From the NCBI RefSeq assembly GCF_000189635.1, contig NW_002476209.1, positions 186,001 through 250,000 on the forward strand: a stretch of DNA of 64,000 nucleotides, given 5' to 3'. A model generated the notes under the pieces. The model was given only the letters and a program-made list of their open reading frames with translations. It ran no database searches and was not told the DNA's origin. This DNA is from Tetrahymena thermophila SB210 (Eukaryota; Ciliophora; Oligohymenophorea; Hymenostomatida; Tetrahymenidae). Shown one piece after another: positions 51,501 to 62,207 of the stretch (position 1 is its first letter; each line of letters begins with the position of its first letter). The translations under genes and the position numbers were made by a program.

Positions 51501-53390
51501 TCATATAAGAACCAGCAAAGGTAAGGTGATGATAATAATTATACATAGGTTTGTTTGATTTAATAGGAATAGAGTATGATTACTATAATACTTCATTTAG
51601 ATTTTCGTTGAAAATTCTTGGTATAGGCTCTGGGATATCTACCACCATATTTTAAGAAGGCATTTGTTCATCACTTACTTCCAAATTGAATTTATCGTAA
51701 TAATCAAATGGGTTTTCGCTTTAAAATCTTACGACATCTCTATACTATTATCTCAAAATTCTATTTACACTTTCTCTCACTAATTAATTTGAGTCTGTAA
51801 AAATAATTTCACCACCTATCATAATCGGTTCATTCTAGTTATGATATTTAACTTTGATTTCTTCATAATATTCTTCTTCACTTTCTTGCTTTTTGAGTTA
51901 TCTTGATTACATAATATCAATTAAATATTTTAATTCAGCAGGTTTTTTCCTTTTAATGCAATATGCCCATAAAAAGCCGACCCATCTCCACTCTATTTTC
52001 CCAAATTCACTAATTTTTTGCAATTATTTGCATGCTTCTTCAAACCTAACATTTATAAAATTTAAAGAAAGTTTTACAATCGAAAATGATTTTATCTTAC
52101 ATATCTTTTTATATAAAAATTTAGATTTTCTTAGAATATTTATGCAATTTATGATCTATTTTATCTTAGTTTGTTAATAAATCTTTTTTTGCATCCTCAC
52201 TAACTTGCTATCTATATAAGTCATGAAAAAGATTTGAATTGTTAGGAACATCTTAAAAAGTTAAAACATAATCAAGATAGCTTTTATATCTTATCCCTAA
52301 ACAAAGAAGGTTTCTGCCAGCAATTTCTTTAAAAAGATTTTCAAATGCACGCTTCTTTGCTTCTTTTTTATTTTCTGCAAAAGAAGACACCTAGACTGTA
52401 ATATTTTAATTTAGTAGTTTGCGAAGTAATTGAATATTATGATTTTTATTATTAAAGTACTCTTCCTATGTCTTAATAGATAACATAGAATTTTCATATT
52501 ATGCAGTATGTTTCTACATCTCTAATTCTATTTCTTCTAAATCGAATTTTAAATTCATAAAGCAATGAAAAATTTATTTTTTTTTGCTTGACTTTGCATC
52601 GTCTTAACAATCATTTTAATAAGTAATTGAAAGTTTTGCACCTGACTTTTATATCCATGTATTCATATCCATAAAATTTCTTTATCTCCAAATTTTTAGA
52701 AGTTCCAATTGTTCATTAGGAGTAAGTACTTCAGGAAATGGTTCATTTATATACTATTTTTTCTAGTCATATTAACTCATATTGTGATCTTTCATCATTG
52801 ATTTAAATTTTTCTTCAATTTTTTCATCTAACTTGCTATCGAACCATCCTTTTGGTACTTACTAAACCATTTATGGTGTAATGTTTTAAAAGTTATTTTG
52901 TTTATTTTTTAAGTATTCTGCATAACTATTATTTCCTTGTGAGTTTTAGCAAGTAAATAAAATATCTTTTTAATCATTTTTATTTTCAATTTCTGTAGAT
53001 TATTATAAATTATTCATTTTGGAATGAAAGCTTAAGTGTAGCTACTTTGATATATTTTATAGTTTATCTTTAAGTGCTTTTCTTTTTTGTCTTTTATTCT
53101 TCTTTTTACTACTTCCAGGTTGGACTTCTCCTTCCTCTAAATTCCTTCTTTTCTTCTCAGAGCTCAAGTATACTTTCTCATAATAAGATTAAACAGGTTA
53201 AACAGGAATAGCCTAGACACTATTTAATTATTATTATAAGCTCTATTTTTTGTTTTCAATAATTTTGTCATTTTAATCCTACTATGATATCACTCCAAGT
53301 TTTTAAATTTCTTAATCCTGTTGAAACTCAATAAATCTCTTTTTACTAGAAGAGTAATCTTCAGGAATATAGTTGTAAATTTCTTCCATT
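48595..53390 (-). CDS. UPF1-like superfamily 1 helicase relative with eroded motifs
   Basis: About 1,450 residues, ATG 53390 to TGA 48597-48595, with some eight short introns that keep phase. The N-terminal half is not recognised: a basic stretch 'KKKNKRQKRKALKDKLQ' (nuclear signal?), then helical segments. The C-terminal half follows the UPF1/SMG2 helicase order: Q-motif-like 'DLNPSQYQALLAA', Walker A 'IQAPNGSGKMRVLKRL', motif Ic-II region 'KVIILDAENVSEIACLEA', motif III 'LVLIGDHLQQ', 'FGLSLFERLVREG', motif V 'IVTPYKTQ', 'FDFIVFSTVRSN', motif VI 'GSLRDPRRINAVVSRTNEA'. Several catalytic positions are changed: GKT is GKM, DEA(A/G) is DAEN, the QYR motif is 'CQNYKI', and the VDxFQG block is 'VKTVEELDKRF'. 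Fold assignment is good; helicase activity is doubtful. It shares the minus strand with the next gene. Confidence 0.75.
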
Positions 53391-53737
53391 TATTTTCTCT
53401 TTTTTTTGCTCATCTTTGAAGCACTTTCATAAGGATCTATCATATTTTTAGAGTTAGTATGTATAAATTAGTAATTTTCAAAAAATTAAAATTTTAGTAT
53501 CTTGAAATTAAATTAAATTAAATTGTTTAAAACTATAAATAAACAAGCAAACATTATAAATTTTAGAAATAATTAATCAAAAATAATTAAAATAATCTAA
53601 TGAGTTAGCGGTTTCCCGCATTTTAAAAAAAAGAATTTAAATTTATCAGAAATATTAACAATATAAATCTAAATATTTTTATATATTGAATTAAATTAAT
53701 AAAATATTTTTTCATAAAATAATTATTTAAAGTGAAA
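53391..53737. other. Short intergenic
   Basis: About 350 bp between two minus-strand genes: promoter of the helicase-like gene and 3' end of the CFAP97-like gene. An upstream ATG at about 53442 is out of frame. Confidence 0.5.
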
Positions 53738-56098
53738 TCATTAAGCATCTTTTTATAGCAAGTTAAGAGCCAAGCTAGGAACTTTGCCTTTATTAGAAGA
53801 ACTTTTAGTTCGTTTTTATGAATGTTAAGTAGTCTTTGGAGTTTTAGGTGAAATGGAGGATGTCTACTATTCAAGCGTTCCTAATTCTATTTTTATTTAT
53901 TTCAAGCGATTTTTGAGTGCATTAATTTTAATCAGACTCTCTTTTTAATTTGACGCAGTTGTCGAATGCTGTAATCCTGATTTAATAAAATTAATGTCTT
54001 TATTTATTTAACTAATTTAACCATCTAAGAAGGTATTTCTAAATACTTGATGACTGCTATTCTGCTACCTTTTTTGTTTTTAAGAATATTCATTAATAGT
54101 ATCCAAATTATTTGCTTGAATTCCTTCTTAATTTGACTCATTTAATGCTTATACTTTAGAATTTGTTTAACTTTTTTGACTTATTTTATTTCTCTAAAGA
54201 CTCAAGTTGCCTTCGGTATGTTCAGTTTTTAACTATGACCTAGTTTCAACAGAGGAGCTTTTAAATTGCCTTTAATTATTATAATTTGGATGGTAACCAA
54301 AATCATTATATGAATTTTAGAATTATTAATCTTTTTAATTATAATTGCTGTGACTTTTTATTTATGCATCTAGGGTGCTATTTTCACTCATTATATAAGA
54401 TTTGTTTGTAGCTATGTTATTATTTTTTTAACTTTAAAAACCTCCAGATAAGCAAGTGCCTTAAGCTGAATTCTAAATTGATGAATTGTGTGAGGAATTT
54501 ATTTTTGAGTAAGAGTTTATTTAAATGTAACTTTGTTGTGGGGATTATTCCATAGGCACTTGATAAGTTTCACTTAATTCATGTTATTTAAGTACCTTTT
54601 TTCTGATTAAAGTTCTTGCAATATCTATATGCAATATTATCTTAGTTTGACCTATTACTGTCGAAGCATCATCTTTTTGATAAATTGGCACATCAATTTC
54701 GTTTATACCTTTTTTGCTTGCATCTATATCTAAATAAAAATGTCCAATAACATTAGTTTCATTGCCTTTATTTTATACGAGTGAACATTTTGCTTGATGT
54801 TAACAACTGTTGCTTCTACTTGTTTAATTATCAATATGATGCTAATCTCTCTATGAATCAGGATATTTTTTTGGTATAGGTGTTTTGTTGTTTCTTAACT
54901 TAAAATTAAACTAGAAATCTATTGATTACATCATTTCATACTTGAAGAAAGGAGTACTTTTTTTGTTGTTAGCTGAGAATTTTAATATAAAATAAAAATG
55001 ATCGTTTTAATCATCAGTTCTAGGTTTGATCTTAAGTTGAAAATTAAATATTCTCATTACTAATTTTATTTCTTGCTTACTGATTCTGCTAGGAGTTTAG
55101 GTTTGAATAGGAGCAAGGGGCTACTCTTAAGGTAATTGAGGAGTTGTAGCTAAAGGTATATTAGCAAATATTTTAGTAGGCGATGAATATTTATGATCTT
55201 TGTTTAACACCTCTGAGTTTGTTTCTTTATTATCAAGAGAACTATTTTAGGTAGATTTATTCCTATTACTAATAATATTATTCTAACCATAGCTAGGATT
55301 ATTTTGCTATTATTTAATTGGCTCTCCATAATATTTATCACTTGAAGTAAAATTTGACTGATTTTACTTATTAACTTGATTATTAAAAGTGAAAGATTCA
55401 TTTTATCTCATTGCTGGACTGGCTGAGTTGTTAGAAGAGAAAGCAAAACTCTTATTTGCTGAGACTGAATAAGGAGTATAAAATGTTTAACCTATCTTTT
55501 TGTTTGAATTACAAGCACTCTTCATAAACATATAGCTTCTAGACATAGGAGAAGAACTTCTATGAGAAGATTTAACTGAAAAATGAGATTAAAAAGGATC
55601 AAAGCTCTATTCAGGTTAAAACTTTTATAACTATGCCACTCTTCTTTTATGAAGCTTATAATCAGCATCAAATGATTTCTTTGGATAAACGCTTGGTAAA
55701 TTAACCATCCTATAAGCTAACTAAAAGTTTTCATTTTATATTTTATATATCTCCATTTACTTCTAGTATGTTTTTGAAGAAGGTTAAACTAAGACTAAAC
55801 TAGCAGCCTCTTCAGCCTATTTAACAGCTTTATCGTTTTCACTAATCTCTATCAAAGCAGTAAGCAATTTTTTATTTTCTTTTTATATCTTCATTCGTTC
55901 CTATTCATATTTATACTTTTAATTATTTTATCTGTTTTTGTGCTAGAAATCTAACTTTTCCTACACTTCATTTATTGATTCCTGTATCCCACTGTCTTTT
56001 TCATAAACTTTATGCAGGTTAGATATATGTCTCTAGTAATTTTTTTCTCTTTCTTTATTAGCTATAACCCTTTTAGCCTAAAATACAACTTGCTTCAT
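53738..56098 (-). CDS. CFAP97-like coiled-coil protein with a C2-like segment
   Basis: One uninterrupted frame, ATG 56098 to TGA 53740-53738, 786 residues. The N-terminal 130 residues resemble the CFAP97/Hemingway (KIAA1430) domain: 'NYQRHISNLHKVYEKDSGI', then 'FQHKNRQNNQKYKYEQERM' and 'KIQKENKKLLTALIEI', which parallels the family's HL...K-x-Q-x-E-E-E-R-x-x-I-x-x-E-N-x-x-L-L-x-K pattern. A Ser-rich linker (SSHRSSSPMSRSY) follows. About residues 350-490 look like a C2-type beta fold: 'QEIKLVMRIFNFQLKIKP', 'VIGHFYLDIDASKKG', 'IGQTKIILHIDIA'. The rest is Gln/Asn/Ser-rich, with a terminal coiled coil 'LKNRLKQIKIELGTLEQQ' and 'SPKTPKTT'. CFAP97 proteins act in cilia and sperm tails. The domain match is by eye and moderate. 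Confidence 0.7.
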
Positions 56099-57496
56099 AA
56101 AATGATTTAATCTTAATAGATAGCTTCAAAACTAAATAAGAATACGTTAAAAGTTTTTAAAAATAAATTTATAGTCCTTATAATGCTTAGTTAAATTATT
56201 AATCTTTGCTTTTATAATCTATTTAAAATAGAGATAAATTTTATTCTTATAATTGCACTTTATGGTAGCTATAAAAATCAAATACTTTGCCTTATAAAAA
56301 TAAATTAAACTCTTAGTATTTATTTTAGATTTTCTTTGATTTATTGGTAATGGATAATATTAATTTTTAGATAAAAACAATCAGATTAAAATTTATAAAT
56401 TTATAAAATTTGTTTATAAATTTATTTGTATCAAGCAAATAATATTCACAATTAAATCAACTTCATTCTTGTTTTAATTAATTATAAAAAAATATTTAAC
56501 AAATAAATTTTAGATTTAAACACTTTACCAACCGATTTTTAGCAATAAATTATTTTCATTAATATTCTACTTGCTTTATGCTTGTGCATCTTAAATAAGA
56601 TATTTTTATAAAGAATTATTAAAAAAATTTATATTTTGAAATACAAATTGTTATTTCAAAATATTTTAATCTTAATGGTTTACATTTAGAATTTAAATGA
56701 AATTTATTTATTTTTAAATTAAAATTAATAACTTTAAAATTTAATTTTTAAATAAAACTTTTTTAGATGAAAAAATAATTTTTTTGAAAATCATTAAAAA
56801 TAAAAAATGAATTTTTAATATTATTTTAAATCTTATTTTTTTATTTGAAAATATTTATTTAAGTATTAAATTTATATATTTTTTTTTCTTTATAGTAATT
56901 GAAAATCTTTGTGTTGTCTATCAATACTCAATAATTATAACTTATATAAAATGAGATGTCCAACACAAAAGAAAATTTATGTAATAATAAACGTTAAAAC
57001 AAATAAAAAATGATATTATTATAGCAAAAATACTGTGTAGACTGACATAAAATATTCAAAAATTTATGATTTTATTAATTGAGATATCAGAAATATTATT
57101 AATTAATATAGCATAACGCATTAAAAGTAATAAAAATAATGTTATAATTTGAGGGATATAAAAAATATTTAAGAAATAATTTGATTATTAAGTAAAATAA
57201 CGTAAGGTCGAATGAAAATTGGTAATTAATTATAATTACAATAGCCGCTTAATATCATGAAATAAATTGTATAATTTGTATCGAATTATTTTAATTTTTC
57301 ACTTTTTTAATTTAAACTGAAAATATTATGAATATTTAAAAGAAATTTGGTTAGATCTTTCTAAAATTATTAAAAAAATTTTTGAAATTTCTTTGATTAT
57401 TAAAACTAAAAATATTTTAAACATATAAAACAAGACAGTTAATTATTAGATAAAAAAATTAATTAAATTGATTATATTATCAAATTCTAACTTTCT
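56099..57496. other. Intergenic
   Basis: About 1.4 kb of very AT-rich DNA between two minus-strand genes. Nothing recognised. Confidence 0.5.
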
Positions 57497-58339
57497 TCAA
57501 AGTTATCTTATGATATATTAATTGCAATTAGGACATTTATTTTAAATAGGAAACCATTTTTGTATACAATGTGTATGAAATATATGTTAGCATTCAAGTT
57601 TAAGTACGCTTTAATTAAGCTCGAAGTTTTCAATACAAATAGAACAACAATCGTTTATTTTTTCTATTTCTTTTTATGTTATTGTATAGCTTTACTCAGT
57701 AATCACAATTTGTGTTTATTAGGAATTTAACCCTTTTTCGCTTTACAAGTCTGAATAGATAGAGTATAATACTCTTGCAATAAATATTATTTGGAGTGCA
57801 TTTATGATCAAATTTAGTTCATCAGAAGAATTATCAGTGTTAATCCATAAATTTAAGGCATAAATAAAGAAGCTCAAGCAATAACCTGCAGCTATATACT
57901 TAGAAAATCTATTATTTAGGATATAAATCTTTGTTTAGTGAAAAAGCTCTACATTTTCAACAAGGGTATCAATGTTTCTTGAATTTTTAATTGCCAGATT
58001 AAACATTGTTGTTAACATTATTTTTGGTATAACTAAGATTATATTCATTATGCTCATAACAAGTAGCCATAGATAGTTTACCAAAAAAAATAAATCAAGC
58101 TCAAAACTAGTATTTAGAAGCACATAAATAATGTAAATATAGCATGCATTCATGATAAAAGCGAGCTTAAATTGTATTTTTATCTATTAAGTATTGAAAA
58201 CAGGATTGTTAGTATATTTAAAATAGTCAATTTAAGGCTAAACACTTTACATTTATTCTGTATTGCCTTTTGTAAATAGGATTCGCCACACTATTTACAA
58301 TAATTTACCTTATTAAACTTGATTTAGCATATTTTACAT
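57497..58339 (-). CDS. Membrane RING-H2 E3 ubiquitin ligase
   Basis: Intronless, ATG 58339 to TGA 57499-57497, 280 residues. Four hydrophobic helices are predicted by eye: 'AFIMNACYIYIIYVLL' with 'LFFLVNYLWLLVMSIMNII' closely following, then 'AAGYCLSFFIYALNLWI' and 'LIINALQIIFIARVLYSI'. The C-terminus is a cytosolic RING-H2 finger: C-SI-C-IENFELNQSVLKLE-C-Q-H-IF-H-TH-C-IQKWFPIQNK-C-PN-C, the complete C3H2C3 set with the usual Trp. TM bundle plus C-terminal RING-H2 matches RNF-type ER or Golgi ligases. Several in-frame ATGs exist (58339, 58330, 58252, 58153); the longest was chosen, but the N-terminal 60 residues are the least certain part. Substrate unknown. Confidence 0.85.
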
Positions 58340-58806
58340 AATTGTTAATTTTTTTTTTTAATATTGAAATTTATATTAAATAAATAGTAGTTTATAATTT
58401 GCTATATAAAAATTGTATTTAAATTAAAAAAAATATGGTAATATAATTCTTTTGAAATGCCTGTCTCCTTCATTTTAAATATTGGATCCTTAGATATTTA
58501 CTAACTTCCAATTAAAACACTTGATTTTTAATATTTAGGAGGGTGAGAGTAGAGGACAATACAGTATTAGACATTTTAAATTATATTTTGATTTTTTTAT
58601 TAATTTAAAATAATTTCGATTGATACTTAAAATAGCTATTTGATGGCTGAATATTTTTCAGTTATTTACTTTTAAATACAAACTATTTATAAGAATTATC
58701 TTTTTAATGCTGAGTGAGCATATATTAGTTATTTGTTATTTTTTTAATTTATAATTAAGATTCTCTTCATAAAAAGCAATTATTTATAATTTTTTTTGAA
58801 TTGATT
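58340..58806. other. Intergenic, divergent promoters
   Basis: AT-rich spacer between the RING-H2 gene and the MGN protein gene; no other signal. Confidence 0.5.
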
Positions 58807-60279
58807 ATGGGAAATTAGATTGTAGATAAAGGTATTAAACCAATAGTGAAAAAAGAATTTGAAAATTTAAAATCTAAGTAAAGAGATTATTTAACTGTTA
58901 GCGAAGTTATAAAGTTTTAGCATCCAGAGAATTATTAATTTCAATTTGATCATTTAGGGAATCTTTTTGTCTTAAATTCTAGTCGTTCAGGGACGTTTTC
59001 AATTTAGGAAGTATTTAGTTTGAAAATTGTTTTTAAATCACTTCAGAATAAATTTTTTTTTTTGAAGTTTTATAAATTTATAGAATTTTGCTAGAATAAT
59101 TTGAAAAATGTCAAAACGTATGAGTTTTAAAGCTAGCTTTAAGCAGCTACAACTCATGTATTACTTTAATATCTACAAAAGGAAAATGGTATTTACTTCT
59201 AGATTAAAAACATATTTTTTAATTTTTACATATCATCTTTAAAGGTGAAAATGAAATAGTGGATTGGGTTGAGCAAATGCTTTTGAAAAATGAAAAAAAT
59301 GCAATTACGTTTGAAAGGATGGGAAATACAAAGTTTATTGGTATTCAAACTGTGAAGATACTTTATGAAATTTTCAAAATAAAAATGATGAATGGTATGG
59401 AAATTTAATAGTTCTTTTATCTATTATAGTAGTGTGGAGAAGAAGCTGGATTGATGGCTCCAGATGCTAAGGAATTAGATGAATACGTCCCTGTTGAAAT
59501 GGGTAAAGTTTAACAACATATGATTAATTGTTTATGTAAGCCATTTAATAGGCAAAGAGTTTGCAAGGTAGTACTTAAGAGGATTTGCTAAGTTAATGAG
59601 AGAAGTAGGATTTAATGATGATTCCTCAATGCAGCAAGATATTACAATGTTGGAAGCTAGTCTACATAATACTAACAATCCAATCAACAAGATTGGATAA
59701 AATTAGATTGATAACTTGTAAGGGAGAGGAGAAAATAATTTTTAGGATTATTAGAGAGGTGATAATACAGGAGGGTTTAATTCTAACGACTAATACTTTG
59801 AGGATGAAATAGATGTGGAGGACGAAGATGAAATCAATGATGAAGACGATGAGGATGAAGATGATGAAGAGGAAGAATTATATGACTTAAATAGAATAGA
59901 TGATTAAGATGAAACAAGCTACAATAAATTCTAAAATAAATTTAGATATACGCAATCATCAGGAATAGCATAATATCAATAATAGTAAAGATAAACTTAA
60001 AATAACAATTTCAACAACTAAGATGAAGAATCTGAAAAATAAAAATAAAATCTCGAAGATAAGTATAAAGATAATTATTTTGTATATCAATAAAAATAAA
60101 ACTTAAAATCTGGATTAAATTCTTCAGGATAAAAGCATAAGTCATAGTCAATTAATAATAGTTTATCTTAATAATATCAAGACCAAGTTACCACAAGTTA
60201 ACCAAAGCAAGGAATAGTAATCCCTCCTTTGTAGGTGAATTTAACATAAAAAGGATATATGCCAAATAACTTCATGTGA
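58807..60279 (+). CDS. Unrecognised MGN-starting protein with acidic tract
   Basis: Three exons in phase (58807-59188, 59245-59502, 59552-60279), 455 residues, TGA 60277-60279. The start MGNQIVDKG fits N-myristoylation. The N-terminal 240 residues look folded and mostly helical: 'DYLTVSEVIKFQHPENY', 'FDHLGNLFVLNSSRSGTFS' (shaped like a degenerate EF-hand loop), 'AATTHVLLQYLQ', 'EYVPVEMGKEFARQYLRGF'. Next comes a run dominated by Asp and Glu (59800-59882), then a Gln/Asn/Ser-rich tail. The EF-hand likeness is an impression only; the loop lacks a full set of Ca2+ ligands. Probably a peripheral membrane protein; function unknown. Confidence 0.75.
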
Positions 60280-60511
60280 AAATTAAATAGATTAATTGCT
60301 GTAAAACAAAAAAATAAGTAAGTAAATAAAAAAAAATGCAAAGATTTATACTTAGAAGAATATTGAATAGATACATTTGAACTAATTTAGGATAGTTATA
60401 TTATATTAAAAATATATAAACAATAGTATTTTATACAGGATGACAATATAAAAATAAATAAATGAATAATTAATTATTTTTAAAGTTAGTTTTTTTATCC
60501 AATATTGAAAT
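60280..60511. other. Short convergent spacer
   Basis: About 230 bp of AT-rich sequence between two convergent genes. Confidence 0.5.
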
Positions 60512-61804
60512 TCAAAAAGAGTAAACACTTTCATCATCACTTTGAAAATTATCAGAAATGTCTGAAAAAAAAGGATGTGCCAAAAAATCATCTATTCCCA
60601 CTCTTAAATAATGAAAGGGAGTTATACACTTTAGGATAAGATCTTTAAGAATATCTATATCTTCTTAACTTAAATCAGTGTTTTTTATCATATCTTAAAT
60701 TTCATCTTTAAAATGATTCCAAAATTCTTCTATATTGTTTGGTTAATACAAGATTCCATACAATTTATCTTGCCTATGATAATATTTTCGTTTGTTTTAT
60801 TTTTTCTTTTTAACAGCAGACATCTACGGTGGTGATGTAGAATTAGATGGAGAATTTACAGGTGTTTTATTTGTATTGTTTGTAGACTCTGGGGATAATT
60901 GTAGCTTTCTGTGAATATTAATTTGCTTTAGACTTTTTGATATCATACCAGTAATATTTACTTGTGAAATATCAATTAAATCTTTATTTGACTATTAAAT
61001 CTGTTGGACAGGCTACTTCTTTTCTGTTGAAGTGCTATACTGAAACTCAGCTTCTTCGTAGTATGGACATTACTTAAAAACAAGTTGAAAAAGTGCAACA
61101 CCAAGACCAAAAACATCGGAAGAATACTCATCAATTAAATTTAAATTAAAATTTGGTTACTCTAAGCAATCTACAAATTCTGGGGGATGATATTTAAGTG
61201 ATCTAGATGTATATTAGCGAATAAATTCTTCTCTACTTGCAAATTTTTGATATTTTTTACAGAAACCAAAGTCAGCTAACTTAAATTCTTCTTCTGAAAA
61301 AACAAAAATATTTTCAGGCTTTACATCTCCATGAACCATATTTTTTACTTGATGTAAATATTTTATAGCTTAGCCAATTTAATAAAAGCATATTTTCAAG
61401 GATTTTAAGTTATCTTCTACATTATATTTAATCATATAATCAAAAAGATCTTCTAAAGCTTTAGGTAAAAATATGGCACAACTCATTCTAAATTCATATA
61501 TTTTATTTTCTTAAAGTGCAATAATATGAGGATGCTTCATTTCTTTTAATTTTTCTACTTCATTTTTTAAATCATAACACTATTCACAATGCTATCCTTC
61601 AACTTTGTGTTTAATCTCTTTCACTACAATCTTATTAGAAACACTGCAAGAATTCATATTTCTTCTCTTCTTTAAAGGAACTTTAATAATAGCAGAAACA
61701 ACAGAATTATTACTACTTTCTATGTGTTTGGTGAAGCAGTTTTAACCTTATAGATATTCGAGTAATTCAGGGGTATGTTTATTATTTGATAATTAACTGC
61801 TCAT
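60512..61804 (-). CDS. Serine/threonine protein kinase, divergent
   Basis: Intronless, ATG 61804 to TGA 60514-60512, 430 residues. Kinase landmarks: the lysine in 'NKIVVKEIK', helix-C Glu in 'DLKNEVEKLKEMKHPHI', catalytic loop HGDVKPENIF (Arg of HRD replaced by Gly), magnesium motif LADFGFCKK, PPE in place of APE ('LKYHPPEFVD'), 'SSDVFGLGVALFQLVF', and the final 'CITPFHYLRVGIDDFLAHPFF'. The glycine-rich loop is replaced by 'ESSNNSVVSAII', with no glycine. About 100 residues of Ser/Gln/Asn/Lys-rich sequence are inserted between subdomains IX and X. Lys, Glu and both Asp survive, so activity is possible; an RD-independent activation is expected since the HRD arginine is missing. Loosely CAMK/ULK-like among ciliate-expanded kinases; substrate unknown. 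Confidence 0.9.
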
Positions 61805-62207
61805 TATTTTTATCTTCCTGAAGTTTAAAAATCTTATAAAATATGTATTTTAATTTAAATATATATTTTTATTTAATCGAATTCCATCTTTAAAGATATA
61901 TAATTTCTAATTATTTTCTAACTCATTTGCTCAAACAATTTGCAACAAGGTATTTATAATTTTTATTAAAATTTATATTCAAGAAATCCTCACCACAAAA
62001 ATTTGTATTAATTAAAACTTAACTCTCAAAAAAAAAGTAAATTAAAAGGAGGTAAATTTGAATATTTATAAATGAATGTTAAATTTTTTTAGAATTTTAA
62101 TTTAAAAAAATTTTTTTAACTTAATAAAAAATTGAATAAATGTAAAACATAAAATAAATTTGGTATATGTATAATCTATATTATATTATATAAATATTTT
62201 TTTAATA
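61805..62207. other. Intergenic
   Basis: AT-rich spacer between two minus-strand genes, holding the kinase promoter and the 3' end of the next gene. Confidence 0.5.

Noticed and set aside
53623-53874. 83-residue minus-strand open frame
   Set aside because: Wrong-frame shadow of the C-terminal end of the CFAP97-like gene.
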